A stretch of 64,000 bases of DNA from positions 62,001 through 126,000 of the forward strand of contig NZ_JACHJG010000010.1 of the NCBI RefSeq assembly GCF_014203545.1, given 5' to 3'. This document shows positions 42,410 through 49,701 of this stretch, in pieces. Source of the DNA: Streptomyces netropsis (GTDB taxonomy: Bacteria; Actinomycetota; Actinomycetes; Streptomycetales; Streptomycetaceae). How positions within the stretch are numbered: position 1 is the first letter of the stretch; each line of letters starts with the position of its first letter. Made by a program: the position numbers and the translations under genes. The notes below the pieces were generated by a model. That model saw only the letters and a list, made by a program, of their open reading frames with translations. It was not told where the DNA came from and made no database searches.

Positions 42410-42540
42410 TGTGCTGCCACGGGAAGGGGGCGTGAGGGGTGGTCGCCGCAGTGGATCGGTCACCGAATGGAGCAAACTGGACACGCTCCGGATGCGCGGA
42501 ACGGATGTGCGGGTGAGCCTCGAATCAAGGAGGTAACACC

Positions 42541-43440
42541 ATGCACTCAATCCGCTCCGTCATATGCGGCGCAGCCACCGTAGTCGCCGTCTGCGGCGTC
42601 TCCGCAGTCCCCGCCTACGCCGTCGACAGCCCCGTCACGGCCCCCGTTCTGGTCGCCGGTGAGAACCCGTCCACAGACCACGACGACGACCACGACGAGC
42701 ACGGCAAGCATCACGACCGTGACGACTGCGACCACGATGGCCGCCACGACCACGACGGGCGCAAGGACCACGATGGTCGCAAGGACCACGACGGTCACAA
42801 GAAGGATCACGACGGCCACAAGAAGGACCATGACGGCCGTCATGACCACGACGGCCGTGACGACCACGACGGTCGTAAGGACCACGACGGCCGTGACGAC
42901 CACGACGGTCGCAAGGACCACGACGGTCACAAGAAGGATCACGACGGCCACAAGAAGGACCACGACGGCCGTGGTGACCACGACGACGACTGGCGTGACG
43001 ACGACTGGCGTGACGACCACGACGACCGCGGTGACCACGACGGGCGTCACGACGGTCACAAGAAGGACCACGACGGGCGTCACGACCACGATGGCCGCCA
43101 CGACCACGACGGTCGCGACGACCACGATGGCCGCCACGACCACGACGGTCGCGACGACCACGAGGGCCGTAACGACCACGACGGTCGCAAGGACCACCAC
43201 GACGGCCGTCACGACCACGACGGGCGCCACGACGGTCACAAGAAGGACCACGACGGCCGTCACGACGGGCACGGCAAGCCCCACGCTCCCGCACACGCGG
43301 GTGGTGGAGCCACCGCGCAGCTGGCCTCGTCCTCGACGGAGTCCTCGTCCGACGTCCCGATCATTCTCCTCGCAGCGGGTGCCACGGCCGGCCTGGCCGG
43401 TGGAATGTTCTGGTACCGCCGCCGCACCGTGAAGCAGTGA
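42541..43440 (+). CDS. Secreted Asp/His-rich repeat protein with C-terminal membrane anchor
   Basis: A 299-residue exported protein. The signal peptide (1-27) ends SAVPAYA. Residues about 45-250 are almost entirely DHDGR, KDHDGH and HDHDGR units rich in Asp, His, Gly, Arg and Lys, suited to binding divalent metals or phosphate. The C-terminus has a Ser/Thr stretch (SSSTESSSD), one helix and RRRTVKQ, as in cell-wall-anchored precursors, but no LPxTG-like motif is present. aggaggt is at ideal distance from ATG. A class F sortase gene follows 19 nt later, so surface attachment is plausible. Confidence 0.8.
   Translation: MHSIRSVICGAATVVAVCGVSAVPAYAVDSPVTAPVLVAGENPSTDHDDDHDEHGKHHDRDDCDHDGRHDHDGRKDHDGRKDHDGHKKDHDGHKKDHDGRHDHDGRDDHDGRKDHDGRDDHDGRKDHDGHKKDHDGHKKDHDGRGDHDDDWRDDDWRDDHDDRGDHDGRHDGHKKDHDGRHDHDGRHDHDGRDDHDGRHDHDGRDDHEGRNDHDGRKDHHDGRHDHDGRHDGHKKDHDGRHDGHGKPHAPAHAGGGATAQLASSSTESSSDVPIILLAAGATAGLAGGMFWYRRRTVKQ
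42690..43275 (+). repeat. Coding tandem repeats (about 15-18-bp units)
   Basis: Degenerate direct repeats of caccacgacggccgt and gaccacgacggtcac type encode the Asp/His repeats. Unit order alternates in blocks: the block with HKKDHDGHKKDHDG appears twice (around 42795 and 42925), showing segmental duplication. Confidence 0.9.
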
Positions 43441-43459
43441 CGGGAAGAGAACGGGCGTC

Positions 43460-44113
43460 ATGTCAGAACAGCGCAGAGGTGGCCTCGGCCGTCTGCTGAC
43501 AGGGGTGGCCTGGGTGGCGTTGCTGCTGGGCCTGTGCCTGTGCGGCAGTGACACCATCGAGGAGCCGGCAGCCGAGGCTCCGAAGAAGGGCGTCGCCGCA
43601 GGCCGCCCCCCTGCGCACGGTCTGCCCCCGGCACACGAACCACTGCCGGGGGCAGGCCCCAAAGAACTGGTCATCAAGGACCGGGGCCTGAAGGCCCCGA
43701 TCGAGGGCCACGGACTCGACCCGGCGGGCGGCGTCGAACCGCCTCCGTACGAGCGGCCCAACGCCGTCGCCTGGTACATGGACGGCCCCCAGCCCGGCAG
43801 CGCCGGAGCCGCCGTCCTCGTGGGACACGTGGACACCCCGCAGACCCGGGCCGTGTTCTACGACCTCAGCACCCTCAAGCGGGGCGACACGGTCAAGGTC
43901 TCCCGCACGGACGGTTCCACCGCGGAGTTCACCGTCGAGGACGTCGCCGTCGTCGAGAACGACCGCTCCGACGCCGCGAAGGTCTACGAACCCCGGGAGA
44001 AGGGCCGCGCCGAGCTCCGCTTGATCACCTGCGGCGGCACCTACGACCGCACGAAGCGCACGTACACCGCCAACGTCGTCGTCTCCGCCTATCTGACCGG
44101 GAAGGCGACGTAG
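43460..44113 (+). CDS. Class F sortase
   Basis: A 217-residue membrane-anchored transpeptidase. The N-terminal helix (about 10-28) is followed by a Pro-rich linker. In the sortase domain the catalytic His is in VLVGHVDTP, the Cys in LRLITCGGTYD, with the conserved Arg downstream in the RTKRTYTANVVV region. Class F enzymes of actinobacteria are poorly understood and may join proteins to peptidoglycan. Directly after the Asp/His-rich protein, its likely partner. Ends before a strong terminator shared with the cysteine-rich peptide gene. Confidence 0.88.
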   Translation: MSEQRRGGLGRLLTGVAWVALLLGLCLCGSDTIEEPAAEAPKKGVAAGRPPAHGLPPAHEPLPGAGPKELVIKDRGLKAPIEGHGLDPAGGVEPPPYERPNAVAWYMDGPQPGSAGAAVLVGHVDTPQTRAVFYDLSTLKRGDTVKVSRTDGSTAEFTVEDVAVVENDRSDAAKVYEPREKGRAELRLITCGGTYDRTKRTYTANVVVSAYLTGKAT

Positions 44114-44140
44114 GACCGACGTAGGACCCACCACCCGTGA

Positions 44141-44175
44141 AAGGGCCCCCGACCGGTGACCGGTCGGGGGCCCTT
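44141..44175. terminator. Bidirectional terminator between sortase and Cys-rich peptide genes
   Basis: Perfect 15-bp arms aagggcccccgaccg and complement, loop gtgac. Confidence 0.88.
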
Positions 44176-44200
44176 CCCGTGAGTGACGCGCGTGCGTGAA

Positions 44201-44344
44201 TCAGCCGCAACCGCCGCCGCACTGGCACGATCCGCCGCTTTGGCAACCGCACTGGCACCCGGGGCCGCACTGACAACCGCTCAGCGCGGGCGCGGACGCA
44301 CGGTCGGCGAAGCTCGCCGGAGGGGACTCGAATGCATCTGCCAT
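44201..44344 (-). CDS. 47-residue cysteine-rich metallothionein-like peptide
   Basis: Read directly from the minus strand: ATG 44344 with gaggaggt 6 nt upstream, stop TGA at 44201. Residues 1-23 (MADAFESPPASFADRAS...) contain no cysteine. Residues 24-47 contain eight Cys as CQCGPGCQCGCQSGG then SCQCGGGCG, a dense CxC pattern like metallothioneins. No similarity to a named family is claimed. A metal-binding or modified (RiPP-like) peptide are the two readings. The strong ribosome site and terminator at its 3' end support a real gene. It lies between the sortase and phoU. Confidence 0.75.
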   Translation of the reverse strand: MADAFESPPASFADRASAPALSGCQCGPGCQCGCQSGGSCQCGGGCG

Positions 44345-44479
44345 GCGGTACCTCCTCGAAGGTTGGTCTGTCCGCCCCCAGTCAAGGACCGGGCGAAACG
44401 GCCGTCAATGCTCATGGCGCACAGGTGTACGGGCGCACCGAGGGCGCGCGGAAGCACGGGCGGACGCACGCGCCGGGGC

Positions 44480-45169
44480 CTACGCGCCCTCGACCGGGCC
44501 GGACTGGGCGTTGGCCTGGGCCAGCTCGTCGGCGTGCTCACCCGTCACCAGATAGACCACGCGCTTGGCGACGGACACGGCGTGGTCCGCGAAGCGCTCG
44601 TAGTAGCGGCCCAGCAGGGTCACGTCGACGGCCGTCTCGATGCCGTGCTTCCAGCGGTCGTCCATCAGGTGCTGGAAGAGCGCGCGGTGCAGCAGGTCCA
44701 TCGCGTCGTCGTCGCGCTCCAGCTGGAGTGCGAGGTCGACGTCCTTGGTGATGATCACCTCGGCCGCCTTGGCCATCAGCCGCTGCGCCAGCTGGCCCAT
44801 CTCGAGAACCGTGGAGTGCAGGTCGCGCGGGACCGCCGTCTCCGGGAAGCGCAGCCGGGCCAGCTTCGCCACGTGCTGGGCGAGGTCGCCCGAGCGCTCC
44901 AGGTCCGCGCTCATGCGCAGGGAGGTGACGACGATCCGCAGATCGGTGGCGACCGGCTGCTGGCGGGCGAGCAGGGCGATGGCCCGCGCCTCCAGGTCCC
45001 GCTGGAGGTCGTCCACCTTGGTGTCCGCCGCGATGACGGACTCCGCGAGCTTGAGGTCCGCGTCCAGGATCGCCGTGGTGGCGCGCCCGACCGCGGAGCC
45101 GACAAGCCGGGCCATCTCGACGAGTCCTTCGCCGATCGAATCCAGCTCCTCGTGGTACGCGTCCCGCAT
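44480..45169 (-). CDS. phoU: Phosphate-signalling protein PhoU
   Basis: A 229-residue helical PhoU: two repeats of a three-helix bundle with DDLQRDLEARAIALLARQQPVATDLR and the second-half RYYERFADHAVSVAKRVVYLVTG, which holds the metal-binding E(D)xxxD-type acidic motifs. It modulates PhoR and phosphate uptake. ATG 45169 starts MRDAYHEELDS, the usual family N-terminus, and has gagaagg upstream. Divergent from phoR across a region containing PHO boxes, so PhoP probably controls both directions. Confidence 0.94.
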   Translation of the reverse strand: MRDAYHEELDSIGEGLVEMARLVGSAVGRATTAILDADLKLAESVIAADTKVDDLQRDLEARAIALLARQQPVATDLRIVVTSLRMSADLERSGDLAQHVAKLARLRFPETAVPRDLHSTVLEMGQLAQRLMAKAAEVIITKDVDLALQLERDDDAMDLLHRALFQHLMDDRWKHGIETAVDVTLLGRYYERFADHAVSVAKRVVYLVTGEHADELAQANAQSGPVEGA

Positions 45170-45254
45170 TGCCTGACCTTCTCTCACTCCGAGTAACGCT
45201 GGCCGGGGGGATTCTCCGCCCGCCCACGGTCCCACGTTCAGGCCGGAACGCGAC

Positions 45255-45299
45255 GGTGAACGGCCTCCGGAGTGAACCGGTACCGACATGAAGGTGAAC
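45255..45299. promoter_or_regulatory. PHO boxes between phoU and phoRP
   Basis: Three PhoP half-sites (GTTCAC on the minus strand; ggtgaac at 45255 and 45293, agtgaac at 45271 on the plus). The second and third are exactly 22 nt apart, i.e. two 11-nt PhoP repeat units. Position fits autoregulation of phoRP and control of phoU. Confidence 0.8.
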
Positions 45300-45372
45300 T
45301 CTCGGCAACGTGTGTTCGAGGCGCCCCCCATTTGGCTGTGGAACGGTCGTGGGACGCGCATAACCTTGACTC

Positions 45373-46647
45373 ATGAACGTGGACGCGGCCGTCGCCGCAG
45401 CGGCAGCCATCGCCGGGGTGTGTACCGGCGTGATCGCCATGCTGGCGTTCCGTTGGAGCGAGCGCGACCAGGCCCGCCCGACCCGCAGCTCCCTGCACAC
45501 CGACGCGGTACTGCCACCCGGCGTGGACACCGTGCTGTCGGTGCTGCGGTCCTCCGCCGTGGTCCTCGACGAGGGCGACGCCGTCGTCAAGGCCAGCTCC
45601 GCCGCGTACGCCCTCGGGCTGGTCCGGGGCGGCAAGCTCGCCGTCGAGCCGATGCTCCAGATGGCCCGCGACACCCGCCGCGACGGCGAGATACGCCAGG
45701 TCGAGCTCGACCTGCCGCGTCGCGGCACCGGCCGCGGCGACGCCCTCGCGGTGTCCGCCCGGGTCGCGCCGCTCGGCTCCCGGCTGGTGCTGCTCCTGGT
45801 GGAGGACCTCACCGAGGCCCGCCGCATCGAGGCCGTCCGCCGTGACTTCGTCGCCAACGTCAGCCATGAGCTCAAGACCCCGGTCGGCGCGCTGTCCCTG
45901 CTCTCCGAGGCCGTCATGGACGCCTCGGAGGACCCCGAGGCCGTCACCCGCTTCGCGGGCCGCATGCAGATCGAGGCGACCCGGCTCACCAACCTGGTCC
46001 AGGAGCTCATCGACCTCTCCCGGGTGCAGAACGACGACCCGCTGGAGGACTCCGAGCCCGTCCGGGTCGACGAACTGGTCGCCGAGGCGATCGACCGCTG
46101 CCGCCACCAGGCCGGCACGAAACAGATCACGATGGCCGCGGGCGGCACCGCCGACCTGCACGTCTGGGGAAGCCGCGGCCAGCTCGCCGCGGCCCTCGGC
46201 AACCTCGTGGAGAACGCCGTCAACTACAGTCCGGCCCGGACCCGGGTGGGCATCGCCGCCCGCCACATCACCGCGCCCGGCGGCGACCTCATCGAGATCG
46301 CCGTCACCGACCAGGGCATCGGCATCTCCGAGAAGGACCGCGAGCGGGTCTTCGAACGCTTCTACCGCGTCGACCCCGCCCGCTCCCGCGCCACCGGCGG
46401 TACGGGCCTGGGCCTCGCGATCGTCAAGCACGTCGCCGCCTCGCACGGCGGCGAGGTCACGGTCTGGTCCGCCGAGGGCCAGGGCTCGACGTTCACCCTG
46501 CGACTCCCGGAGGCGGGCGCGGTCCGCGACCGCGACCGGGGGCGCACACTGATGGAGCGCACCGGCGGCCCGGCCGCCCCCGACGACATCCGCGCCGAGG
46601 ACTCCTACACCGACGACCGCCTTTCCACCCCGGAGGTCCTGCCGTGA
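45373..46647 (+). CDS. phoR: Phosphate sensor histidine kinase PhoR
   Basis: A 424-residue kinase with one N-terminal helix (5-27), a PAS-like linker (60-150), the H-box NVSHELKTPVGAL with His165, and ATPase boxes NLVENAVNYSPAR, DQGIGISEKD and GTGLGLAIV. It phosphorylates PhoP at low phosphate. TAACCT at 45361-45366 lies 6 nt before ATG 45373. Its TGA overlaps a GTG that opens a 22-codon ORF, the first of two tiny ORFs before phoP. Confidence 0.95.
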   Translation: MNVDAAVAAAAAIAGVCTGVIAMLAFRWSERDQARPTRSSLHTDAVLPPGVDTVLSVLRSSAVVLDEGDAVVKASSAAYALGLVRGGKLAVEPMLQMARDTRRDGEIRQVELDLPRRGTGRGDALAVSARVAPLGSRLVLLLVEDLTEARRIEAVRRDFVANVSHELKTPVGALSLLSEAVMDASEDPEAVTRFAGRMQIEATRLTNLVQELIDLSRVQNDDPLEDSEPVRVDELVAEAIDRCRHQAGTKQITMAAGGTADLHVWGSRGQLAAALGNLVENAVNYSPARTRVGIAARHITAPGGDLIEIAVTDQGIGISEKDRERVFERFYRVDPARSRATGGTGLGLAIVKHVAASHGGEVTVWSAEGQGSTFTLRLPEAGAVRDRDRGRTLMERTGGPAAPDDIRAEDSYTDDRLSTPEVLP

Positions 46648-46712
46648 CCCCGCCCAGCCCGTGCCACTCCGCCGTGAGCGACCCAGAGACCCCACCGGAG
46701 GTCCGTCCGTGA
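46644..46712 (+). CDS. 22-codon ORF linking phoR to phoP (coupling ORF 1)
   Basis: GTG 46644 overlaps the phoR stop (GTGA), with cggaggtcc just upstream, and encodes 22 residues to TGA 46710-46712. That stop again overlaps a GTG (46709) with the same ribosome site. The peptide resembles nothing known. The ORF is probably a product of duplicated initiation signals. Confidence 0.4.
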   Translation: MTPPSPCHSAVSDPETPPEVRP

Positions 46713-46855
46713 CCCGTGTGCTCGTCGTCGAGGACGAAGCTGCTGTCTTCCGGGGAGCGACCCCCCGGACCCCCGCGTGTGGTGTGGGCGCGGGTAGCCC
46801 GCTGCGTGCGGCCGCGTTGTTCTGCCCTGAGACCCGACCGGAGGTCCGTCCGTGA
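46709..46855 (+). CDS. 48-codon ORF carrying a copy of the phoP start (coupling ORF 2)
   Basis: Begins with the same nine codons plus one as phoP (MTRVLVVEDE), then diverges (AAVFRGATPR...) and ends PETRPEVRP at a TGA that overlaps the phoP GTG. The 54 nt at 46686-46739 match 46829-46882 with a single mismatch, so the phoP ribosome site and start are duplicated with a 143-nt offset. Its translation would couple into phoP. Confidence 0.45.
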   Translation: MTRVLVVEDEAAVFRGATPRTPACGVGAGSPLRAAALFCPETRPEVRP

Positions 46856-47532
46856 CCCGTGTGCTCGTCGTCGAGGACGAAGAATCGTTCAGCGACGCGT
46901 TGTCCTACATGCTCCGCAAGGAAGGCTTCGAGGTGGCCATCGCCGCCACCGGGCCCGACGGGCTGGACGAGTTCGAGCGCAACGGCGCCGACCTCGTCCT
47001 GCTCGACCTGATGCTGCCGGGCCTGCCCGGTACGGAGGTCTGCCGACAGCTGCGCGGGCGCTCCAACGTGCCCGTCATCATGGTGACGGCCAAGGACAGC
47101 GAGATCGACAAGGTCGTCGGGCTGGAAATAGGAGCCGACGACTACGTCACCAAGCCCTTCTCCTCGCGCGAGCTGGTGGCCCGCATCCGGGCCGTGCTGC
47201 GGCGCCGGGGCGAGCCGGAGGAGGTCACCCCGGCGGCGCTGGAGGCCGGGCCGGTCCGGATGGACGTCGACCGGCACGTCGTCACCGTCTCCGGCGGCAA
47301 GGTCGACCTGCCGCTCAAGGAGTTCGACCTCCTGGAGATGCTGCTGCGCAACGCGGGCCGGGTCCTCACCCGCATGCAGCTCATCGACCGCGTCTGGGGC
47401 GCGGACTACGTCGGCGACACCAAGACGCTGGACGTCCACGTCAAGCGCCTGCGCGCCAAGATCGAGCCGGACCCGGGCGCCCCGCGCTACCTGGTGACGG
47501 TGCGGGGCCTGGGTTACAAGTTCGAGCCGTAA
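46852..47532 (+). CDS. phoP: Phosphate response regulator PhoP
   Basis: A 226-residue OmpR-family regulator. The receiver domain has acidic pocket EDEE (8-11), phosphoacceptor Asp52 in LVLLDLMLPGLPG, MVTAKD and the Lys in YVTKPFS. The winged helix reads VDLPLKEFDLLEMLLRNAGRVLTRMQLIDRVWG and TKTLDVHVKRLRAKIE. It binds GTTCAC repeats and controls phosphate scavenging and antibiotic synthesis. GTG 46852 has cggaggtcc at good distance. A strong terminator follows the stop. Confidence 0.96.
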   Translation: MTRVLVVEDEESFSDALSYMLRKEGFEVAIAATGPDGLDEFERNGADLVLLDLMLPGLPGTEVCRQLRGRSNVPVIMVTAKDSEIDKVVGLEIGADDYVTKPFSSRELVARIRAVLRRRGEPEEVTPAALEAGPVRMDVDRHVVTVSGGKVDLPLKEFDLLEMLLRNAGRVLTRMQLIDRVWGADYVGDTKTLDVHVKRLRAKIEPDPGAPRYLVTVRGLGYKFEP

Positions 47533-47568
47533 ACCCGTGGCCCGGCGGGCCGACGCCGCCCGCAAACG

Positions 47569-47607
47569 CCGAGGGGCCCGGAAGCGTGAAGCTTCCGGGC
47601 CCCTCGG
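47569..47607. terminator. Bidirectional terminator between phoP and lipoprotein gene
   Basis: Perfect 17-bp arms ccgaggggcccggaagc and complement around gtgaa. Confidence 0.88.
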
Positions 47608-47622
47608 CGTACGTCACACGTC

Positions 47623-48318
47623 TCAGTGACCCGTGCCGTGCTGCTGCTCGCCGCCGGGCTGCGTGGGCTGGCCCGCGGGCGGGGTGTTGCCGCCGGACTG
47701 CTGGCCGGCGTCCGTGCCGGGCGTGCCCGGGGTACCGGACGGCGTGCCGCTCGGGGTGCCGCTGGGCTTCCCCGGCGCGGGCTTGCCGGGCTTCGCCGGG
47801 GCGGGCTCGGTGGGGCCCCACTCCTTGAAGTAGCTCTTCGCCGGGAAGACGAACGCGGAGATCTTCACGTCACCGGTCGAGCTGAAGTCGAACGTCAGCG
47901 GCTGCGATTCGCCGTCCTTCAGCGCCTCGCGGCCGTTCGGCAGGACGGCGGACGGGTTGCCCTGGCCGCCGAGCGTCACGGAGCCGCCGGCCGGGACGAC
48001 GAGCGGACCCGTGCCCTTGGCCGGGGAGAGCTTCACGGTCGCGCCCTTGCCGGGCAGCGAGATCGCGGTCAGCGTCTGGTCCTTGCGGCCGTTGTTGAAG
48101 ACCTTGCCGGTGATGACGGCGGGGCCGGTGGCCTCCAGCTTCGGCTGGGTGATGACGTTGATGTTCTGAAGCTTGATGTCACCCACCGCGGTGGCGGCGT
48201 TGTCCGGCTTCACCTCGAGCGTCTGGGCATCGTTGCCCGCCGCGCAGGCGGAGAGCGAGGCGATCGAGAGCACGAGGGCGGTAGCGGCGAGAGCGCCGCG
48301 TCGAAGGCTGCTGCTCAC
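47623..48318 (-). CDS. PCu(A)C/DUF461-like secreted lipoprotein
   Basis: A 231-residue lipoprotein: lipobox LSAC near residue 25, then a beta-sandwich of about 130 residues (IKLQNINVITQPKLEATGPAVITGKVFNNG...) similar to copper chaperone PCu(A)C/DUF461 proteins, though the Met/His copper-binding motif is not evident. The tail is Pro/Gly/Thr/Gln-rich with three GTPS repeats, likely spanning the cell wall. GTG 48318 follows aaggag. Located convergent with phoP. Function unknown. Confidence 0.75.
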   Translation of the reverse strand: MSSSLRRGALAATALVLSIASLSACAAGNDAQTLEVKPDNAATAVGDIKLQNINVITQPKLEATGPAVITGKVFNNGRKDQTLTAISLPGKGATVKLSPAKGTGPLVVPAGGSVTLGGQGNPSAVLPNGREALKDGESQPLTFDFSSTGDVKISAFVFPAKSYFKEWGPTEPAPAKPGKPAPGKPSGTPSGTPSGTPGTPGTDAGQQSGGNTPPAGQPTQPGGEQQHGTGH

Positions 48319-48942
48319 GGCGGCGGCATCTCCTTGGACGAAGTAAAGGATGTGTCAGCGGGGCTTAGGTTACCGAGCCGTCGGAGAGCCTCCGCACCCG
48401 ACCCGCCCCCATGGTCAACTCGGTGCCACTCGGCTGGTCCACTCGACCGGTCCACAGGTCCTGTTACCCGCAGTCACTCACCCGGTCGCCGTAGTCGATC
48501 ACACACTCTCTGTGCGAGCGGCCGAATATCGCCCGTGTGCGCGTCCGGAACCGGCATCGGGTGGTGCGGTGGATTATCGGTTAAGGAATGCGAGGGGTCG
48601 CGGAAGGCGTTCCCCAATTGATCAAGTTCGATGTGATCAATTAGGGATTACGCGCACGGAAGGTGGGTGCACCCCGAACGGAGTAGGGGAAGTCCGCCGA
48701 CCGGACCCCGGCAAACCGGGACGTTCAGTCGCTCGCGGGGCCTGTCGGACGGGTGTAACGTGCCCGTTTCGCCCCGCCCGGACAACGGCTCCGACCTGCG
48801 AATACCCGCTTCCGGAAGCCTCCCGCAGCACGTTCCGGTTGCTGTTGTCAAGCCCCGAGATATGCCCTGACCTGCGAAAACGCCATTCAGAACGCCCTCT
48901 TCTCGTGTTAGACTGGATAGTCACGGAAGGGGTACCTGTCAC
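48319..48942. other. Gene-free 624-nt region upstream of carD
   Basis: No convincing CDS. Main features are an AT-rich dyad at 48612-48646, a -10-like TAGACT at 48909-48914 preceding carD by 28 nt, and a repeated gacctgcgaa at about 48796 and 48870. The rest is ordinary GC-rich sequence. Confidence 0.5.
48612..48646. promoter_or_regulatory. AT-rich dyad symmetry, possible operator
   Basis: ccccaattgatca and tgatcaattaggg pair at 12 of 13 positions around a 9-nt loop, standing out against the GC-rich surroundings. Binding factor unknown. Confidence 0.4.
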
Positions 48943-49425
48943 ATGACGTTCAAGGTTGGCGACACCGTGGTCTATCCCCATCACGGGGCCGCGCTGATCG
49001 AGGCCATCGAAACTCGCCAGATCAAAGGCGTGGACAAGACCTACTTGGTGCTGAAGGTTGCCCAGGGTGACCTGACGGTTCGCGTGCCAGCGGACAATGC
49101 GGAGTTCGTCGGCGTGCGCGATGTGGTCGGCCAGGACGGGCTGGACCGGGTCTTCGAGGTGCTCCGCGCACCATATGCGGAAGAGCCGACGAACTGGTCC
49201 CGTCGCTACAAGGCAAATCTCGAGAAGCTCGCGTCGGGTGACGTGATCAAGGTCGCCGAGGTAGTGCGCGACCTGTGGCGTCGCGAGCGCGAGCGCGGAC
49301 TCTCCGCCGGAGAGAAGCGCATGCTCGCCAAGGCGCGCCAGATCCTGGTGAGCGAGCTCGCCCTCGCGGAGAACACCAACGAAGACAAGGCCGAGGCCCT
49401 GCTCGACGAGGTTCTCGCGTCCTGA
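48943..49425 (+). CDS. carD: CarD-family RNA polymerase-binding regulator
   Basis: A 160-residue transcription factor. The N-terminal Tudor-like RNAP-interaction domain (FKVGDTVVYPHHGAALIEAIETRQI) binds the beta subunit. The C-terminal helical domain (about 70-160) carries the conserved Trp in EEPTNWSRRYKANLEKL that stabilises the open promoter bubble. It activates rRNA and housekeeping promoters. ATG 48943 follows aagggg, and TAGACT lies 28 nt upstream of the start. Followed by ispD-ispF, a conserved actinobacterial neighbourhood. Confidence 0.95.
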   Translation: MTFKVGDTVVYPHHGAALIEAIETRQIKGVDKTYLVLKVAQGDLTVRVPADNAEFVGVRDVVGQDGLDRVFEVLRAPYAEEPTNWSRRYKANLEKLASGDVIKVAEVVRDLWRRERERGLSAGEKRMLAKARQILVSELALAENTNEDKAEALLDEVLAS

Positions 49426-49701
49426 CGTAGTGCGGGATCCGCGCGCTGGATCCACAGCAGGTGCTGGACGTAAAGAAGTGCCGCGGTGCCCGCGTGATGA
49501 CGAAGGTCATCCGCCGGGCGCTGCGGCATCTCTGCTCCGGCGGCGCTCATGGCGCCGATGTCGTTCACGCCGTACTTGGTGTGCCGGGCCCGGGCAGCCG
49601 GCCCGACCAGTCGTCACGGAAGGGGCTGGTCGGGGCATCGTGCCCGGCACGCTGAGGCCATACCCAATTCGGCCGAGGAAGCAAACCTGAACGCCAACGC
49701 A

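Noticed and set aside
43380..43440. LPxTG-type sorting motif in the Asp/His protein
   Set aside because: The segment before the helix reads LASSSTESSSD; no LPxTG or LAxTG is present.
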